This document shows, piece after piece, positions 27,799 to 35,989 of a stretch of DNA of 64,000 nucleotides. The notes beneath the pieces were generated by a model. The model made no database searches. It saw only the letters and a program-made list of their open reading frames with translations, and was not told the DNA's origin. This DNA is from Sphingomonas sp. R-74633 (GTDB lineage Bacteria; Pseudomonadota; Alphaproteobacteria; Sphingomonadales; Sphingomonadaceae). How positions within the stretch are numbered: the first letter of the stretch is position 1; each line of letters opens with the position of its first letter. The translations under genes and the position numbers were made by a program. The stretch is taken from positions 310,001 to 374,000 of the forward strand of contig NZ_JACCFG010000005.1 in assembly GCF_013416555.1 (NCBI RefSeq), written 5' to 3'.

Positions 27799-28485
27799 TT
27801 AGCGCTCGCTCAGATAATAGCGATCCAGCGCGTTCAGCTGGTCGTCCAGCTCATAGACGATCGGCTGGCCGGTCGGGATCTCCAGGCTGACGATCTCGTC
27901 GTCGGGGATGCCCGACAGATGCTTGACCAGCGCGCGCAGCGAATTGCCGTGCGCCGCGATCAGCACGCGCTTGCCGGCCTTGAGCTCGGGGGCGATCGTC
28001 TCTTCCCAATAGGGCAGCACGCGCGCGATCGTGTCCTTCAGGCTCTCGGTCTGCGGGATCGCCACCCCGTGATAGCGCTCGTCCTTGGCGAGGTCCCAGG
28101 GCGAGCCCTCTTCCGGCAGCGGCGGCGGCACATCGAAGCTGCGGCGCCAGATCTTGACCTGCTCGTCGCCGTGCAGCGCCGCGGTCTCGGCCTTGTTGAG
28201 CCCGGTCAGGCCGCCATAATGGCGCTCGTTGAGCTTCCAGCTCTTCTCCTCGGGCAGCCACAGCCGGCCCATCGCCTCGAGCGCGAGGTGCAGCGTCTTG
28301 ATCGCGCGGCTCTGGAAGCTGGTGAAGCACAGGTCGAAGTCGAGCCCCTTCTCCTTCATCAGCACGCCGGCGGCGGTCGCTTCGGCAACACCCTGCTCGG
28401 TCAGGTCGACGTCCCACCAGCCGGTGAAGCGGTTTTCGAGGTTCCAGGACGACTGGCCATGGCGGATCAGGACGAGCGTGGGCAT
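27799..28485 (-). CDS. gpmA: 2,3-bisphosphoglycerate-dependent phosphoglycerate mutase
   Basis: Interconverts 3- and 2-phosphoglycerate in glycolysis. [17 protein letters not shown] holds the catalytic His-9 region, with [10 protein letters not shown] and [10 protein letters not shown] for the second His. 228 residues is normal. AAGGAG lies six bases before the ATG. It is upstream of purE on the same strand, 73 bases away, and may share a transcript. Confidence 0.96.
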   Translation of the reverse strand: MPTLVLIRHGQSSWNLENRFTGWWDVDLTEQGVAEATAAGVLMKEKGLDFDLCFTSFQSRAIKTLHLALEAMGRLWLPEEKSWKLNERHYGGLTGLNKAETAALHGDEQVKIWRRSFDVPPPLPEEGSPWDLAKDERYHGVAIPQTESLKDTIARVLPYWEETIAPELKAGKRVLIAAHGNSLRALVKHLSGIPDDEIVSLEIPTGQPIVYELDDQLNALDRYYLSER

Positions 28486-28553
28486 GTGAACTCCTTGCAA
28501 CCGGTTGCGAGCGCTCTTAGCGGCAGGATCGGCGGGGACAAGGAGAAGCACGC

Positions 28554-29279
28554 ATGGCGATCGTTCGGCAGACTCTGGTGTACCAAGGCCCCGGCGGCCC
28601 GTTCGAGGGCGTGATCGCCTATGAGGACGAAGTGACCACCGCGCGCCCGGGCGTGCTCGTGCTTCCTAACATCCTCGGCCAGAAAGAGGCGGACAATGTC
28701 CATGCCGAGAACCTCGCCAAGCTCGGCTATGTCGCGCTGGCGGCGGACATCTACGGCCAGGGCAAGCGGGTGACGCACACATCGCCCAACCGCAGCGAAT
28801 ATATGGACGCGCTCAACGCCGATCGCGGACTGTTGCGCGACCGGCTCGCCGCGGCGCTCGATGCGCTCGCTGGCTTCGGCCCGGTCGATTCGGCGAAGCT
28901 CGCCGCGATCGGCTTCTGTTTCGGCGGCAAATGCGTGCTCGACATGGCGCGTGCCGGGCTGCCGATCCTCGGCGGGGTCTCGTTCCACGGCGTCTATGAC
29001 CGGCCCGACTACGCCAATGTCGATCCGATCCAGGCCAAACTGCTCGTCTGCCACGGCTGGGAAGACCCCGTCGCCCCGCCTGAAAAGACCGTGGCGCTGG
29101 CGCAGGAGCTGACCGAGTCGGGCGCCGACTGGCAGATCCACGCCTATGGCCATGCCGGCCATGCCTTTACCGATCTCGACCGCAAGACTTCCACCATTCC
29201 GGGGGTAGTCTACGAGCCCAAGGCCGATCGCCGCAGCTGGCAGGCAATGACCAACTTCCTCGAAGAGGTGTTCGCCTGA
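28554..29279 (+). CDS. Dienelactone hydrolase family protein
   Basis: 241-residue alpha/beta hydrolase. The nucleophile is Cys in GFCFGGK, the acid is Asp in HGWEDPV and the His is in GHAGHAFTD, the dienelactone hydrolase triad. The natural substrate is unknown, since most such genes outside catechol pathways are uncharacterised. AAGGAG precedes the ATG. The stop overlaps the next frame in CTGA. It is divergent from gpmA with 68 bases between. Confidence 0.9.
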   Translation: MAIVRQTLVYQGPGGPFEGVIAYEDEVTTARPGVLVLPNILGQKEADNVHAENLAKLGYVALAADIYGQGKRVTHTSPNRSEYMDALNADRGLLRDRLAAALDALAGFGPVDSAKLAAIGFCFGGKCVLDMARAGLPILGGVSFHGVYDRPDYANVDPIQAKLLVCHGWEDPVAPPEKTVALAQELTESGADWQIHAYGHAGHAFTDLDRKTSTIPGVVYEPKADRRSWQAMTNFLEEVFA

Positions 29280-29767
29280 GCAAGGAGCGGATCGACACGC
29301 GGAGGGGGGAGGCCCGGCTGCTCGATTTCCTCGACGACGTTGCCGTGCCCGAGACAAGCCTGCTCGCGCTCAGCGGCGATAGCCGCAAGGCCGATATCGG
29401 GCGCCGGCCCTCGGGCCTGATGGAGCGCGTCGCGCGGGCATGGGCGACGCCACTGCCCGATCTGAATTGTGCGCAATATCGCCTGCTGATCGGGCAGCGT
29501 TTTGGTCTCGAATGGCTGGCTGAGCCCGCGGCGCGGTTCGTCGCGCGCTATCCCCTGGCGGCGTGCGACCTCTATCCTGGCGACCTGACGGTGAACCTGC
29601 TGATTGCGTGGCGCGAAATCGCAGCCCATGCGCCGGAGGCGATGCGCAGTGTTGTCGCGCTCGATCTTGGCTGGATGGCGCGCGGCAGGGACTCACTACC
29701 CGAGGGCGATATCCTGCATGAGGCTATGGCGGGGCTAGCCGAGGCCCGGCGCGTAGTGGGTAGCTGA
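29276..29767 (+). CDS. Hypothetical protein, probable CTG start
   Basis: The reading frame is open and protein-like from CTG 29276, which overlaps the upstream stop in CTGA. The first codons read [21 protein letters not shown] before GTG 29345. No ATG lies in this part; GTG 29345 would give 140 residues instead of 163. The product is helical and lacks membrane segments (ALSGDSRKADIGRRPSGLM, QYRLLIGQRFGLEWLAEP). I do not recognise the family. The upstream coupling supports the earlier start. Confidence 0.6.
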   Translation: MSKERIDTRRGEARLLDFLDDVAVPETSLLALSGDSRKADIGRRPSGLMERVARAWATPLPDLNCAQYRLLIGQRFGLEWLAEPAARFVARYPLAACDLYPGDLTVNLLIAWREIAAHAPEAMRSVVALDLGWMARGRDSLPEGDILHEAMAGLAEARRVVGS

Positions 29768-29870
29768 TCGGACGGGTCCCGGGAGCCCGCGAGTCGCGAT
29801 TTAAGGTTAACGAATCGTCGCCACACCAGCCCCGGATTCATCCGTAAGGTGCGACTACCATAAGGGTTCC

Positions 29871-29886
29871 CGCCGAATATTCGGCG
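29871..29886. promoter_or_regulatory. 16-base perfect palindrome upstream of the sigma factor
   Basis: CGCCGAATATTCGGCG is its own reverse complement. It lies 69 bases before the sigma-factor start in a non-coding spacer, where a dimeric repressor or activator could bind. No regulator is assigned. Confidence 0.6.
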
Positions 29887-29955
29887 TCCCCGGCCCGGTT
29901 CATATGACCCCCACGACAGCAGCCAAGCGGTTGCAGAAGCAGGGGATTGCAGACC

Positions 29956-30954
29956 ATGTCGAAGACCACGATCGCACTCGAAGCCGCCGTTGCCACCGTT
30001 ATCGAGAACACGCCCAAGGACGTGGCCCAGACCAACCGTCAGCGCGTCTATGTCGATCGTGCCTTTGCCCAGATCCTCAAGCTGATCGCCCCGCGCATCC
30101 GCCACTTCGTCCGCCAGTACGGCCTGGTCGCCCACTGGGAAGACGCCGAGCAGTGCTGCGCCATCGCCGTGCACCGCGCGATCGAGGCCTATGATCCCGC
30201 CAAGGCGCAGTTCACCACTTTCGTGAACTGGCAGATCCGCGGCGAGCTGCAGAGCCTGCGCTTCCGCCTGATGACCGATCAGCGTCCGTCGGCGAAGAAG
30301 GTCGAGGCCACCACCGTTTCGCTCTCCGCCCTCGCAACCTCGCCCGATGGCGACGAGATCTCGCCCGAGGCGATGATCGAGGACGAATTCGCCCTCGCCC
30401 GCACCGAAGCCGGCGCTTCGGACTATCTCGCCGAGGGTGCGGTTTCCGAACTCATCGACGCCTATGTCGACCAGCTCCGCAAGGTCGGTGTCGAGGCGCT
30501 GCGCCGCCGCCCCCGCGTCAAGAAGGCCGACGCGCCCGTCCGTCGCCAGGGCCCGTTCAAGTCGGTCGACCCGGTCGAGATGGAGAAGCTCGAGGCCAAG
30601 CTGCTGCGCGACCGCGAGATCGTCGAGCGCCGCATCTTCGAGACCGCCACGCTCGACGAGATCTCGAACGACACCGGCGTGACCAAGGAGCGCATCCGCC
30701 AGATCACCAAGACGGCGACCAAGATGCTGACCGAGATCGCCGCCGAGGCGCCGCGCTTCGAGATGATGGCCGACGACGCCCGCCGCGCGATGCCGCCCGC
30801 CCGCCCGCGCCGCACCGCCGCTGCGAAGCCGGTCTCGCTGCTTCCCGATCCCACTGCGCTCCACAACCGCCTGTCGCACATCGAAGCGATCGAGTCGGAG
30901 CGCATGTCCTACATTACGCCCGCCCTGCCGGTCGTGCAGCCGATGTTCCACTGA
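29956..30954 (+). CDS. Atypical sigma-70-family factor
   Basis: 332 residues. Region 2 is visible (EDAEQCCAIAVHRAIEAYDP, FTTFVNWQIRGELQSLRFR). Region 4 has TLDEISNDTGVTKERIRQI, the -35-reading helix-turn-helix. Between them lies an unusual 90-residue basic insert (RRRPRVKKADAPVRRQG, EKLEAKLLRDREIVE). The last 75 residues are Ala/Pro/Arg-rich and low in complexity. Region 1.1 and a clear region 3 are missing. It could direct a specialised regulon. ATG 29956 is chosen over TTG 29947 because the site is then better spaced. Confidence 0.8.
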   Translation: MSKTTIALEAAVATVIENTPKDVAQTNRQRVYVDRAFAQILKLIAPRIRHFVRQYGLVAHWEDAEQCCAIAVHRAIEAYDPAKAQFTTFVNWQIRGELQSLRFRLMTDQRPSAKKVEATTVSLSALATSPDGDEISPEAMIEDEFALARTEAGASDYLAEGAVSELIDAYVDQLRKVGVEALRRRPRVKKADAPVRRQGPFKSVDPVEMEKLEAKLLRDREIVERRIFETATLDEISNDTGVTKERIRQITKTATKMLTEIAAEAPRFEMMADDARRAMPPARPRRTAAAKPVSLLPDPTALHNRLSHIEAIESERMSYITPALPVVQPMFH

Positions 30955-31043
30955 TCGGCGCCTGACCCGGTGTCGCTATTTCGAGCGACACCTGCGCATA
31001 AGTGAATATGCTATGCTTCGCGCCGGTGACCTTGGGGGTGCCG

Positions 31044-31892
31044 GTGAAGCGATTTCCGATCCCGCCGACGAAGTATGATCCGATGCGCCCGGTGCAGGCG
31101 AAGATGGCTGCACCGACGGGTGGGCCGGGCGTGGGTATTCCGCCGACCAGATATGGCGCGGCGGGCCCGATCCAGGCCCGGACGGCAACCGGCGCTTTTC
31201 ATGCGCCGACGCCAGCGCATTTCGGCCACGCAAACCATCCGATCCAGCGTGCGGCAGCGGCCAATCCGGTAGCCGCGAATGCGACGGATTGGGAACCGCA
31301 CATGAAGCCCGATGCCGAGGACACACCGGCAATGGCCTATGTACGCAGCTTCTCGATGGCCAAGCTGAAATCCTATCAGGACTCGGACGTAGCGGCGATT
31401 GGCTCCGATACCGCGAAGCTGTCGGATATAGATAAATGGCTCAGAAATAATGAGAAATTTGATTGCCTGGCAATCTGCCTGGTAATCGCAGGAGAGAAGT
31501 ATAGCGCACCGCGAAATGCCAAATGGATCGGCGAGTGCATAAAATCCAAGAAGAAATTCAGGATGCCCGGGACTACCCAGATTATTCTGGATGAGATCAA
31601 TTCACCGAAAAAGCTGGGGCACAATTCGTCCAGAAAAGCCTATTTCGCCCAAGCCGCGGCAAAAGCCGGTGATGTGAAGAAAGAAGACCCCATCAAGACG
31701 GCAGATGAGGTCAGGCTGCTGCTCGCGGGCGGATATCGCTGGAACGGCAACAAGACCTTCTTTGAGCACAATGGGGGCGCGTCCGGCGCTGCTGCGCCTC
31801 AGTCTGCGCCTCAGGTCGCGCCGCCGAAAGGAGGCGCCGCGCCCGGCGCCATGGCGGGTGCGAGTGCCAGCGCGCAGAACAATCAGCCATAG
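31044..31892 (+). CDS. Unknown accessory protein with PPT(K/R)Y...P(V/I)QA repeats
   Basis: 282 residues from GTG 31044, which has GGGGG five bases upstream; earlier starts (31002, 31008) lack a site. The N-terminus repeats FPIPPTKYDPMRPVQAKMA and GIPPTRYGAAGPIQARTA, then a weaker HFGHANHPIQR. Residues about 85-245 form a mixed alpha domain with Lys-rich segments (ECIKSKKKFRMPGTTQIIL). The C-terminus is Ala/Gly/Pro-rich. The middle, about 31360-31700, is AT-richer than its neighbours, a sign of transfer. No membrane segment or known catalytic motif is visible. A secreted or injected effector is conceivable but unproven. Confidence 0.6.
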   Translation: MKRFPIPPTKYDPMRPVQAKMAAPTGGPGVGIPPTRYGAAGPIQARTATGAFHAPTPAHFGHANHPIQRAAAANPVAANATDWEPHMKPDAEDTPAMAYVRSFSMAKLKSYQDSDVAAIGSDTAKLSDIDKWLRNNEKFDCLAICLVIAGEKYSAPRNAKWIGECIKSKKKFRMPGTTQIILDEINSPKKLGHNSSRKAYFAQAAAKAGDVKKEDPIKTADEVRLLLAGGYRWNGNKTFFEHNGGASGAAAPQSAPQVAPPKGGAAPGAMAGASASAQNNQP

Positions 31893-31904
31893 CTCGATCC
31901 GGGG

Positions 31905-32360
31905 TTACACCACCCGCGACAGGAACCGGCTGAACGGGTCCTCGCGATAGTCGCCGAACGGCCCGGTCTCGGTGAAACCGAACTGGCGATATAGCGCATG
32001 CGCCGCCTCGAACGATTCGCCCGATCCGGTCTCCAGGCTCACCCGCTTATAGCCGCGCGAACGAGCGGCGGAGAGGATATGCCCGACCAGCTTGGCGCCG
32101 GTGCCGCGGCGCAGATGCTCCGAGGCGGTGCGCATCGACTTGATCTCGCCATGCTCCGAATCGAGCTGGCGCAGCGCGCCGCAGCCGAGCAGATCCTCGC
32201 CGTCCCACACGGTCCAGAAGGTCACGTCGGGCGCGGCGAGGCCCGAGAGGTCGAGGAAATGGGTGCTGTCCTTCGGCGAATTCGCCAGCATCCCGGCAAA
32301 ATGCGTCTCGAGCAGCGACCGGACCCGACCATCGTCGAGCCCGCCCTCACGGATTTCCAT
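31905..32360 (-). CDS. GNAT-family N-acetyltransferase
   Basis: 151 residues. The acetyl-CoA loop is RRGTGAKLVGHI, close to the R/QxxGxG/A pattern, followed by SRGYKRVSLETG and ALYRQFGFTETGPF. The acceptor is unknown. The best resemblance is to the YjgM/PA4866-like group of small GNATs. It lies on the minus strand, tail to tail with the accessory gene. Confidence 0.88.
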   Translation of the reverse strand: MEIREGGLDDGRVRSLLETHFAGMLANSPKDSTHFLDLSGLAAPDVTFWTVWDGEDLLGCGALRQLDSEHGEIKSMRTASEHLRRGTGAKLVGHILSAARSRGYKRVSLETGSGESFEAAHALYRQFGFTETGPFGDYREDPFSRFLSRVV

Positions 32361-32382
32361 GTTTCGACCCCCCGTTTTGTTT

Positions 32383-32428
32383 TCCCCGCTCAGATCTCGT
32401 CGATAAATCCTGCCAAAGTCTCAAGGCA
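32383..32428. repeat. Duplicated 3' end of the M14 peptidase gene, copy 1
   Basis: 46 bases match 33201-33246 with three mismatches. On the minus strand this copy reads CLETLAGFIDEI-stop, the last codons of the M14 peptidase, but no gene body stands before it. Together the two copies bracket the tandem TonB-C gene. Confidence 0.85.
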
Positions 32429-32439
32429 GTGTCCCATGA

Positions 32440-33186
32440 TTACCATGCCACGACCGTCAGGTTCATCCGATAGCCGTTGAACGCCGTGGGCGCGCCATCG
32501 TAGTCGCGCGCCGGCACGAACTTCTGCATCCGCAGATGTTCGCAGACCGCAGCATCGCCTTTGTCCGTGCCGCTCGATACCAGGATCGTGCAGCGCGTCG
32601 GCGCGCCCGTCGCCGAGACATCGATGCGCGCGCGCACGGCCGTATTCGGAAAGAATGCGGGCGTGTGATGCACCATCGTCGCGGCGGACGGGTCGACGAG
32701 CGAGGGCACGTTGGGGTTCGACACGGCGGGGACGAAGATGCGCTTCGGGGGGCCGAGGCGGAAGAAGACGCTGAATGTCGTCCGCGCGGTCGCCGCGGTG
32801 CCAGTGCGGCCAAGGCCGTGCAGGAACTTGCCCCGGGCTGTTACCGCCCGACATGCCGCTGCAACCAGCTCGGCGGGTGCTGGCGTGGCTGCCGCCTTGC
32901 CGCAGCCCGTTATGGCGTCCGCCGCCGATACGGTCACTTCGATATCGAAGGACGCCTGCACCCATTGATGTGCTGCCTGGACAGGATAGTCGTCGGGGGA
33001 AAGCCAGGTCTCGTATTCGCCGATTGGAGTCGGCGCGCGCATCATGCCGGGGTCGTCCGGCACCTCATTGGCGGAAAGACCAACCTCGCGGGAAGGCTCG
33101 TTCCCTGAGGCGTCCTGTGCCCTTGCGTACTGCGCGAGCAGCAGTGCGCACAGCACGGCCGCGAGGACGCTGATCCCCTTAGTCAT
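32440..33186 (-). CDS. Secreted protein with two TonB-C-like domains
   Basis: 248 residues with a signal peptide ending QYARA. Two domains, about residues 75-145 and 180-248, each have the TonB C-terminal pattern (FDIEVTVSAADAITGC ... AACRAVTARGKFL; ARIDVSATGAPTRCTILVSS ... CEHLRMQKFVPA). No TonB membrane helix or Pro-rich spacer is present, so it is not a normal TonB. Paired cysteines suggest disulfides. The ATG at 33186 has GGGGGGAAGG just upstream. It sits between two copies of the M14 3' end. Confidence 0.75.
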   Translation of the reverse strand: MTKGISVLAAVLCALLLAQYARAQDASGNEPSREVGLSANEVPDDPGMMRAPTPIGEYETWLSPDDYPVQAAHQWVQASFDIEVTVSAADAITGCGKAAATPAPAELVAAACRAVTARGKFLHGLGRTGTAATARTTFSVFFRLGPPKRIFVPAVSNPNVPSLVDPSAATMVHHTPAFFPNTAVRARIDVSATGAPTRCTILVSSGTDKGDAAVCEHLRMQKFVPARDYDGAPTAFNGYRMNLTVVAW

Positions 33187-33200
33187 CCTTCCCCCCAATA

Positions 33201-33246
33201 TCCCGGCTCAGACTTCGTCGATAAATCCTGCCAAAGTCTCAAGGCA
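33201..33246. repeat. Duplicated 3' end of the M14 peptidase gene, copy 2 (in the intact gene)
   Basis: This copy is the natural end of the M14 gene (CLETLAGFIDEV-stop) plus 7 bases beyond it. The codons TTG, GGA and TTT used here are unusual for this GC-rich window. Confidence 0.85.
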
Positions 33247-34326
33247 CGAATGGGCGAGCGTCTTGCAGCGCGCGGGCGACCAGGCGAACTCGGCGTCCGC
33301 ATTGGCCTCATGGTCCTTGAACGGCATTTCCAGCGTCATCGACACCGCGCCGAAGCGCTCGGCGAGCTGGTTCGTCGACATCGAAAGATTTGCCTGGCCC
33401 GGCGCGGACTTCTCGTAACCCAGGTCGAGCTGGAAATCGGGCGTCGCCTTGGCGAGACGACGGGCGAACTCGTAGAATTTCTCGCCATGTTCGTCGGTCC
33501 ACGAGGCAATGCCTTCATAGCCCGCGAGGAAGTTGGCCGGGATCGCCTCGTCGCCGTGGATGTCCATCGCGAAGTCGCAGCCGGTCTCGTCCATCGCCGC
33601 GCGGACGAGGAACACTTCGGGGCTCTTCTCCATCGTCGGCGCATGCCATTCGCGGTTGAGGTTGATGCCCGCCGCGTTGGTGCGCAGATGCCCGCGGCGC
33701 GAGCCGTCGGGGTTCATGTTCGGCACGATGTGGAACACGGCCTTCTCGCGCAGCGCGAGCGCGGTCTTGTTGGTCGGATCGGTGAGGAACTCGAGCGCGC
33801 CTTCCATCCACCATTCGGCCATCGTCTCGCCGGGATGCTGGCGGGCATAGAGCCACACGGTCTTGGGGCCGGTGCCGAGCGTCAGCAGGTCCATCGGCTG
33901 GCCGTCGAGCGTCTTGCCGAGCTCGCGGTGCGCCACGCCCGGCATCAGCGCCATATTGCTCACCAGATCGTGGTGCCGCTCCATCGAATAGGGAGCGAAA
34001 TAGGCGAACCAGGCGAGGTCGGTGTCGAAGGTCTTGGTGAAGGTCAGCACGCCGTCGGCATAGCTGGATTCGGCGGTGCGCCACGCCTCGCGGTCGGTCG
34101 ACCAGCGCGCCTTGTAGCCCGGCCAGCCGAACGCATAGGCCGCGCCGCCCGCATTGGTCAGGCGGAAGGTCAGCGTGCGCCCCTTCGCCCCGGCCACGCG
34201 GAAGTGGAACCACTGATAGAAGTCGGACAGATGATCGGTGACGATCTCGAGGTCGACGCGGTCGCCCTCGATGCCGATTACGCGGATGTTGCCGGAGTCG
34301 AAGCCGGAATTGATCTGGATGCTCAT
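33208..34326 (-). CDS. M14-family carboxypeptidase (cytosolic type)
   Basis: 372 residues. An N-terminal beta-sandwich ([21 protein letters not shown]) precedes the M14 domain. Zinc ligands are HPGE in ARQHPGETM and His in MDIHGDE; NPDGSRRGHLRTNAAGINLNREW gives the substrate-binding Arg. Relatives in this subfamily are deglutamylase-like or cytosolic carboxypeptidases. No signal peptide is seen. The ATG overlaps the upstream lipoprotein stop in ATGA. Confidence 0.93.
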   Translation of the reverse strand: MSIQINSGFDSGNIRVIGIEGDRVDLEIVTDHLSDFYQWFHFRVAGAKGRTLTFRLTNAGGAAYAFGWPGYKARWSTDREAWRTAESSYADGVLTFTKTFDTDLAWFAYFAPYSMERHHDLVSNMALMPGVAHRELGKTLDGQPMDLLTLGTGPKTVWLYARQHPGETMAEWWMEGALEFLTDPTNKTALALREKAVFHIVPNMNPDGSRRGHLRTNAAGINLNREWHAPTMEKSPEVFLVRAAMDETGCDFAMDIHGDEAIPANFLAGYEGIASWTDEHGEKFYEFARRLAKATPDFQLDLGYEKSAPGQANLSMSTNQLAERFGAVSMTLEMPFKDHEANADAEFAWSPARCKTLAHSCLETLAGFIDEV

Positions 34327-34922
34327 TTCACCGTGATAGTGATGCCGGACTCGCCGGGGAAGTCCTTGAACAACGCCTTGGCCATCCGCGCGGCCGCTAC
34401 GGCGGGCTGGGCGGGGTCGGTGCCGCTGACATTGTCGGTCGTCGCGCGGCCTTCCCACACGGTGGTGTTGTCGCTGCGCCGGCGCAGCTGCACCCAGAGT
34501 TCGGTCGAATAGAGTTCGCGCGTCTTGCCGCCGATGCCGAAGCCGACATCGCCGCCAACGCCCACGCCGCCGCGGCGCCCGCCGCTATAGCTGCCGCCGC
34601 CCAGGCCGATGGTGACGGGGGGCGGCTCCTTGAACGCGCCCTTGGAGACGCGGCGGAAGGCGACCGCGGCGATATAGCCCGATGGCGTGTTGCTCACCGA
34701 CTGGACATAGCCCAGCCGCTCGAGCTCGGCGCGCACCGCGTCGGAATAGGTCTGGTATTCCGGCCCGAACGAATCGGTGTTGGCCATCGGCTCGATCGCC
34801 ACCGTGGTGCGCTCCATCGGATTGCCCAGGTGATAGCGGGTCACGTCGATCGGCTGCGGACGATAAGTGGGAGCACAGGCCCCCAGCGCGACGAGCAATG
34901 CGATGCTGAGCGGCTTCTTCAC
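34323..34922 (-). CDS. DUF4136 lipoprotein
   Basis: 199 residues from GTG 34922. A lipoprotein signal ends LLVALGAC, so the Cys is probably lipidated. The mature part has [14 protein letters not shown], a Gly-rich loop with [12 protein letters not shown], and [18 protein letters not shown], as in DUF4136 proteins. The role is unknown. It is coupled to the M14 gene downstream. AGGAG lies 10 bases before the start. Confidence 0.85.
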   Translation of the reverse strand: MKKPLSIALLVALGACAPTYRPQPIDVTRYHLGNPMERTTVAIEPMANTDSFGPEYQTYSDAVRAELERLGYVQSVSNTPSGYIAAVAFRRVSKGAFKEPPPVTIGLGGGSYSGGRRGGVGVGGDVGFGIGGKTRELYSTELWVQLRRRSDNTTVWEGRATTDNVSGTDPAQPAVAAARMAKALFKDFPGESGITITVK

Positions 34923-35023
34923 GCGAGGAACTCCTGTTTCGCGAACGGAACGTCTCTGTCTGCCCTCCAACGGGGAGTGCGTCGAGTCGGTTCCGCAGCG
35001 AGGTCCCTTCGGCAGACTCTGGG

Positions 35024-35052
35024 TTGACTTGGGGCGGATCGATCTCTAGGCG
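35024..35052 (+). promoter_or_regulatory. Sigma-70-type promoter of rpmJ
   Basis: TTGACT (35024-35029), 17 bases, then TAGGCG (35047-35052), about 45 bases before the rpmJ ATG. The -35 is strong and the -10 is weak. Confidence 0.5.
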
Positions 35053-35095
35053 AGCCCCTCTTTTCCGGCATTCAAATTTGAGAAGCGAATCGGTC

Positions 35096-35221
35096 ATGAA
35101 GATCGTGAATTCATTGAAGTCGCTCAAGGATCGGCATCGCGACAACCGCGTGATCCGTCGTCGTGGGCGCATCTACGTCATCAACAAGACCCAGAAGCGC
35201 TTCAAGGCCCGCCAGGGCTAA
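35096..35221 (+). CDS. rpmJ: 50S ribosomal protein L36 (zinc-free type)
   Basis: 41 residues ([18 protein letters not shown] ... KRFKARQG), the L36 form common in alphaproteobacteria. The four zinc-binding residues of the classical form are replaced, so this is the C-minus paralogue that does not need zinc. It binds 23S rRNA in the large subunit. The HAD gene begins one base after its stop, so the two are probably cotranscribed. Confidence 0.96.
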   Translation: MKIVNSLKSLKDRHRDNRVIRRRGRIYVINKTQKRFKARQG

Positions 35222-35222
35222 G

Positions 35223-35831
35223 GTGAAGCCGCACGCCGTCATCTTCGATGTCGGCAATGTGCTGTTCCCTTGGAGGCCGCGGTCTTTGTACGAGCGCCTG
35301 ATCGGTGACGATCGGGCGCTCGACGCATTTCTGGCCAATGTGCTCACCATGGCGTGGCACACCGAGCTCGATCGCGGGCGCCCCTTTGCCGAGGCTTCGG
35401 CAGAGCTCGCCGCCGCGCATCCCGAACATGCCGATCTGATCGCCGCCTGGGGCCCGCGCTTCAACGAGACGCTGGGCCCGCCGATCGCCGGCATGGCGGA
35501 GATTCTCGCCGAGCTCGATTCGCGCGGCGTGCCGCTGTTCGCGATCACCAATTTCTCGGGCGAGTTCTTCCGCGCCTTCACGCCGCTCCACCCCGATATT
35601 TTCGGCCGCTTCCGCGACATCGTCGTCTCGGGCGACGAGAAGCTGATCAAGCCCGATCCCGCCATCTATGCGCTGGCGCTCGCCCGATTCGGCCTGAAGG
35701 GCCCCGATTCGGTGTTCATCGACGACAGCGCGAAGAATATCGCGGCGGCGGACGATGCCGGCATCCATGGGTTGCTGTTCACCGACGCGGACAAGCTGCG
35801 CGGCGAGCTGGAAGCGCTGGGGCTGCTCTGA
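35223..35831 (+). CDS. HAD-family hydrolase
   Basis: 202 residues. Motif I is FDVGNVLFPW, where the usual second Asp of DxD is Asn, as in several haloacid-dehalogenase and phosphatase-like members. Motif II Thr is in FAITNFSGEF, motif III Lys in KPDPAIYALAL, motif IV FIDDSAKNIAAAD. This points to a phosphatase or dehalogenase of unknown substrate. GTG 35223 lies just after the rpmJ stop, with AGGG in rpmJ's last codons as ribosome site. Confidence 0.9.
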   Translation: MKPHAVIFDVGNVLFPWRPRSLYERLIGDDRALDAFLANVLTMAWHTELDRGRPFAEASAELAAAHPEHADLIAAWGPRFNETLGPPIAGMAEILAELDSRGVPLFAITNFSGEFFRAFTPLHPDIFGRFRDIVVSGDEKLIKPDPAIYALALARFGLKGPDSVFIDDSAKNIAAADDAGIHGLLFTDADKLRGELEALGLL

Positions 35832-35837
35832 CTCTTT

Positions 35838-35977
35838 CTCCCCTCCCTGCAAGGGAGGGGTAGGGGGGTGGGTTGCGAGCGCAGCGAGCTTCTTCTGTCC
35901 TGCCGACAAAAGAAAAGGCCGGGCATCGAGCCCGACCTTTCCAAACCCACCCCTGGCCCCTCCCTTGCAGGGAGGGG
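35838..35977. repeat. Paired palindromic repeat element between the HAD gene and pyk
   Basis: Left arm 35838-35873 and right arm 35944-35977 are near-complements (TCCCTGCAAGGGAGGGG and its inverse), and each arm is itself a short palindrome. Both arms flank the pyk terminator hairpin. The same design recurs near ruvC. Confidence 0.82.
35908..35940 (-). terminator. Terminator of pyk
   Basis: On the minus strand AAAGGTCGGGC-TCGAT-GCCCGGCCTTT forms a stem with one mismatch, followed by TTCTTTTG. It lies about 50 bases after the pyk stop inside the paired repeat. Confidence 0.75.
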
Positions 35978-35989
35978 AATCAGTGGAAA

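Noticed and set aside
32390..32965. A frame ending CLETLAGFIDEI that could be a truncated second M14 gene
   Set aside because: Only the last 13 codons match the M14 protein. The upstream residues are a shadow of the TonB-C gene, so it is a duplicated end and not a gene remnant with a body.
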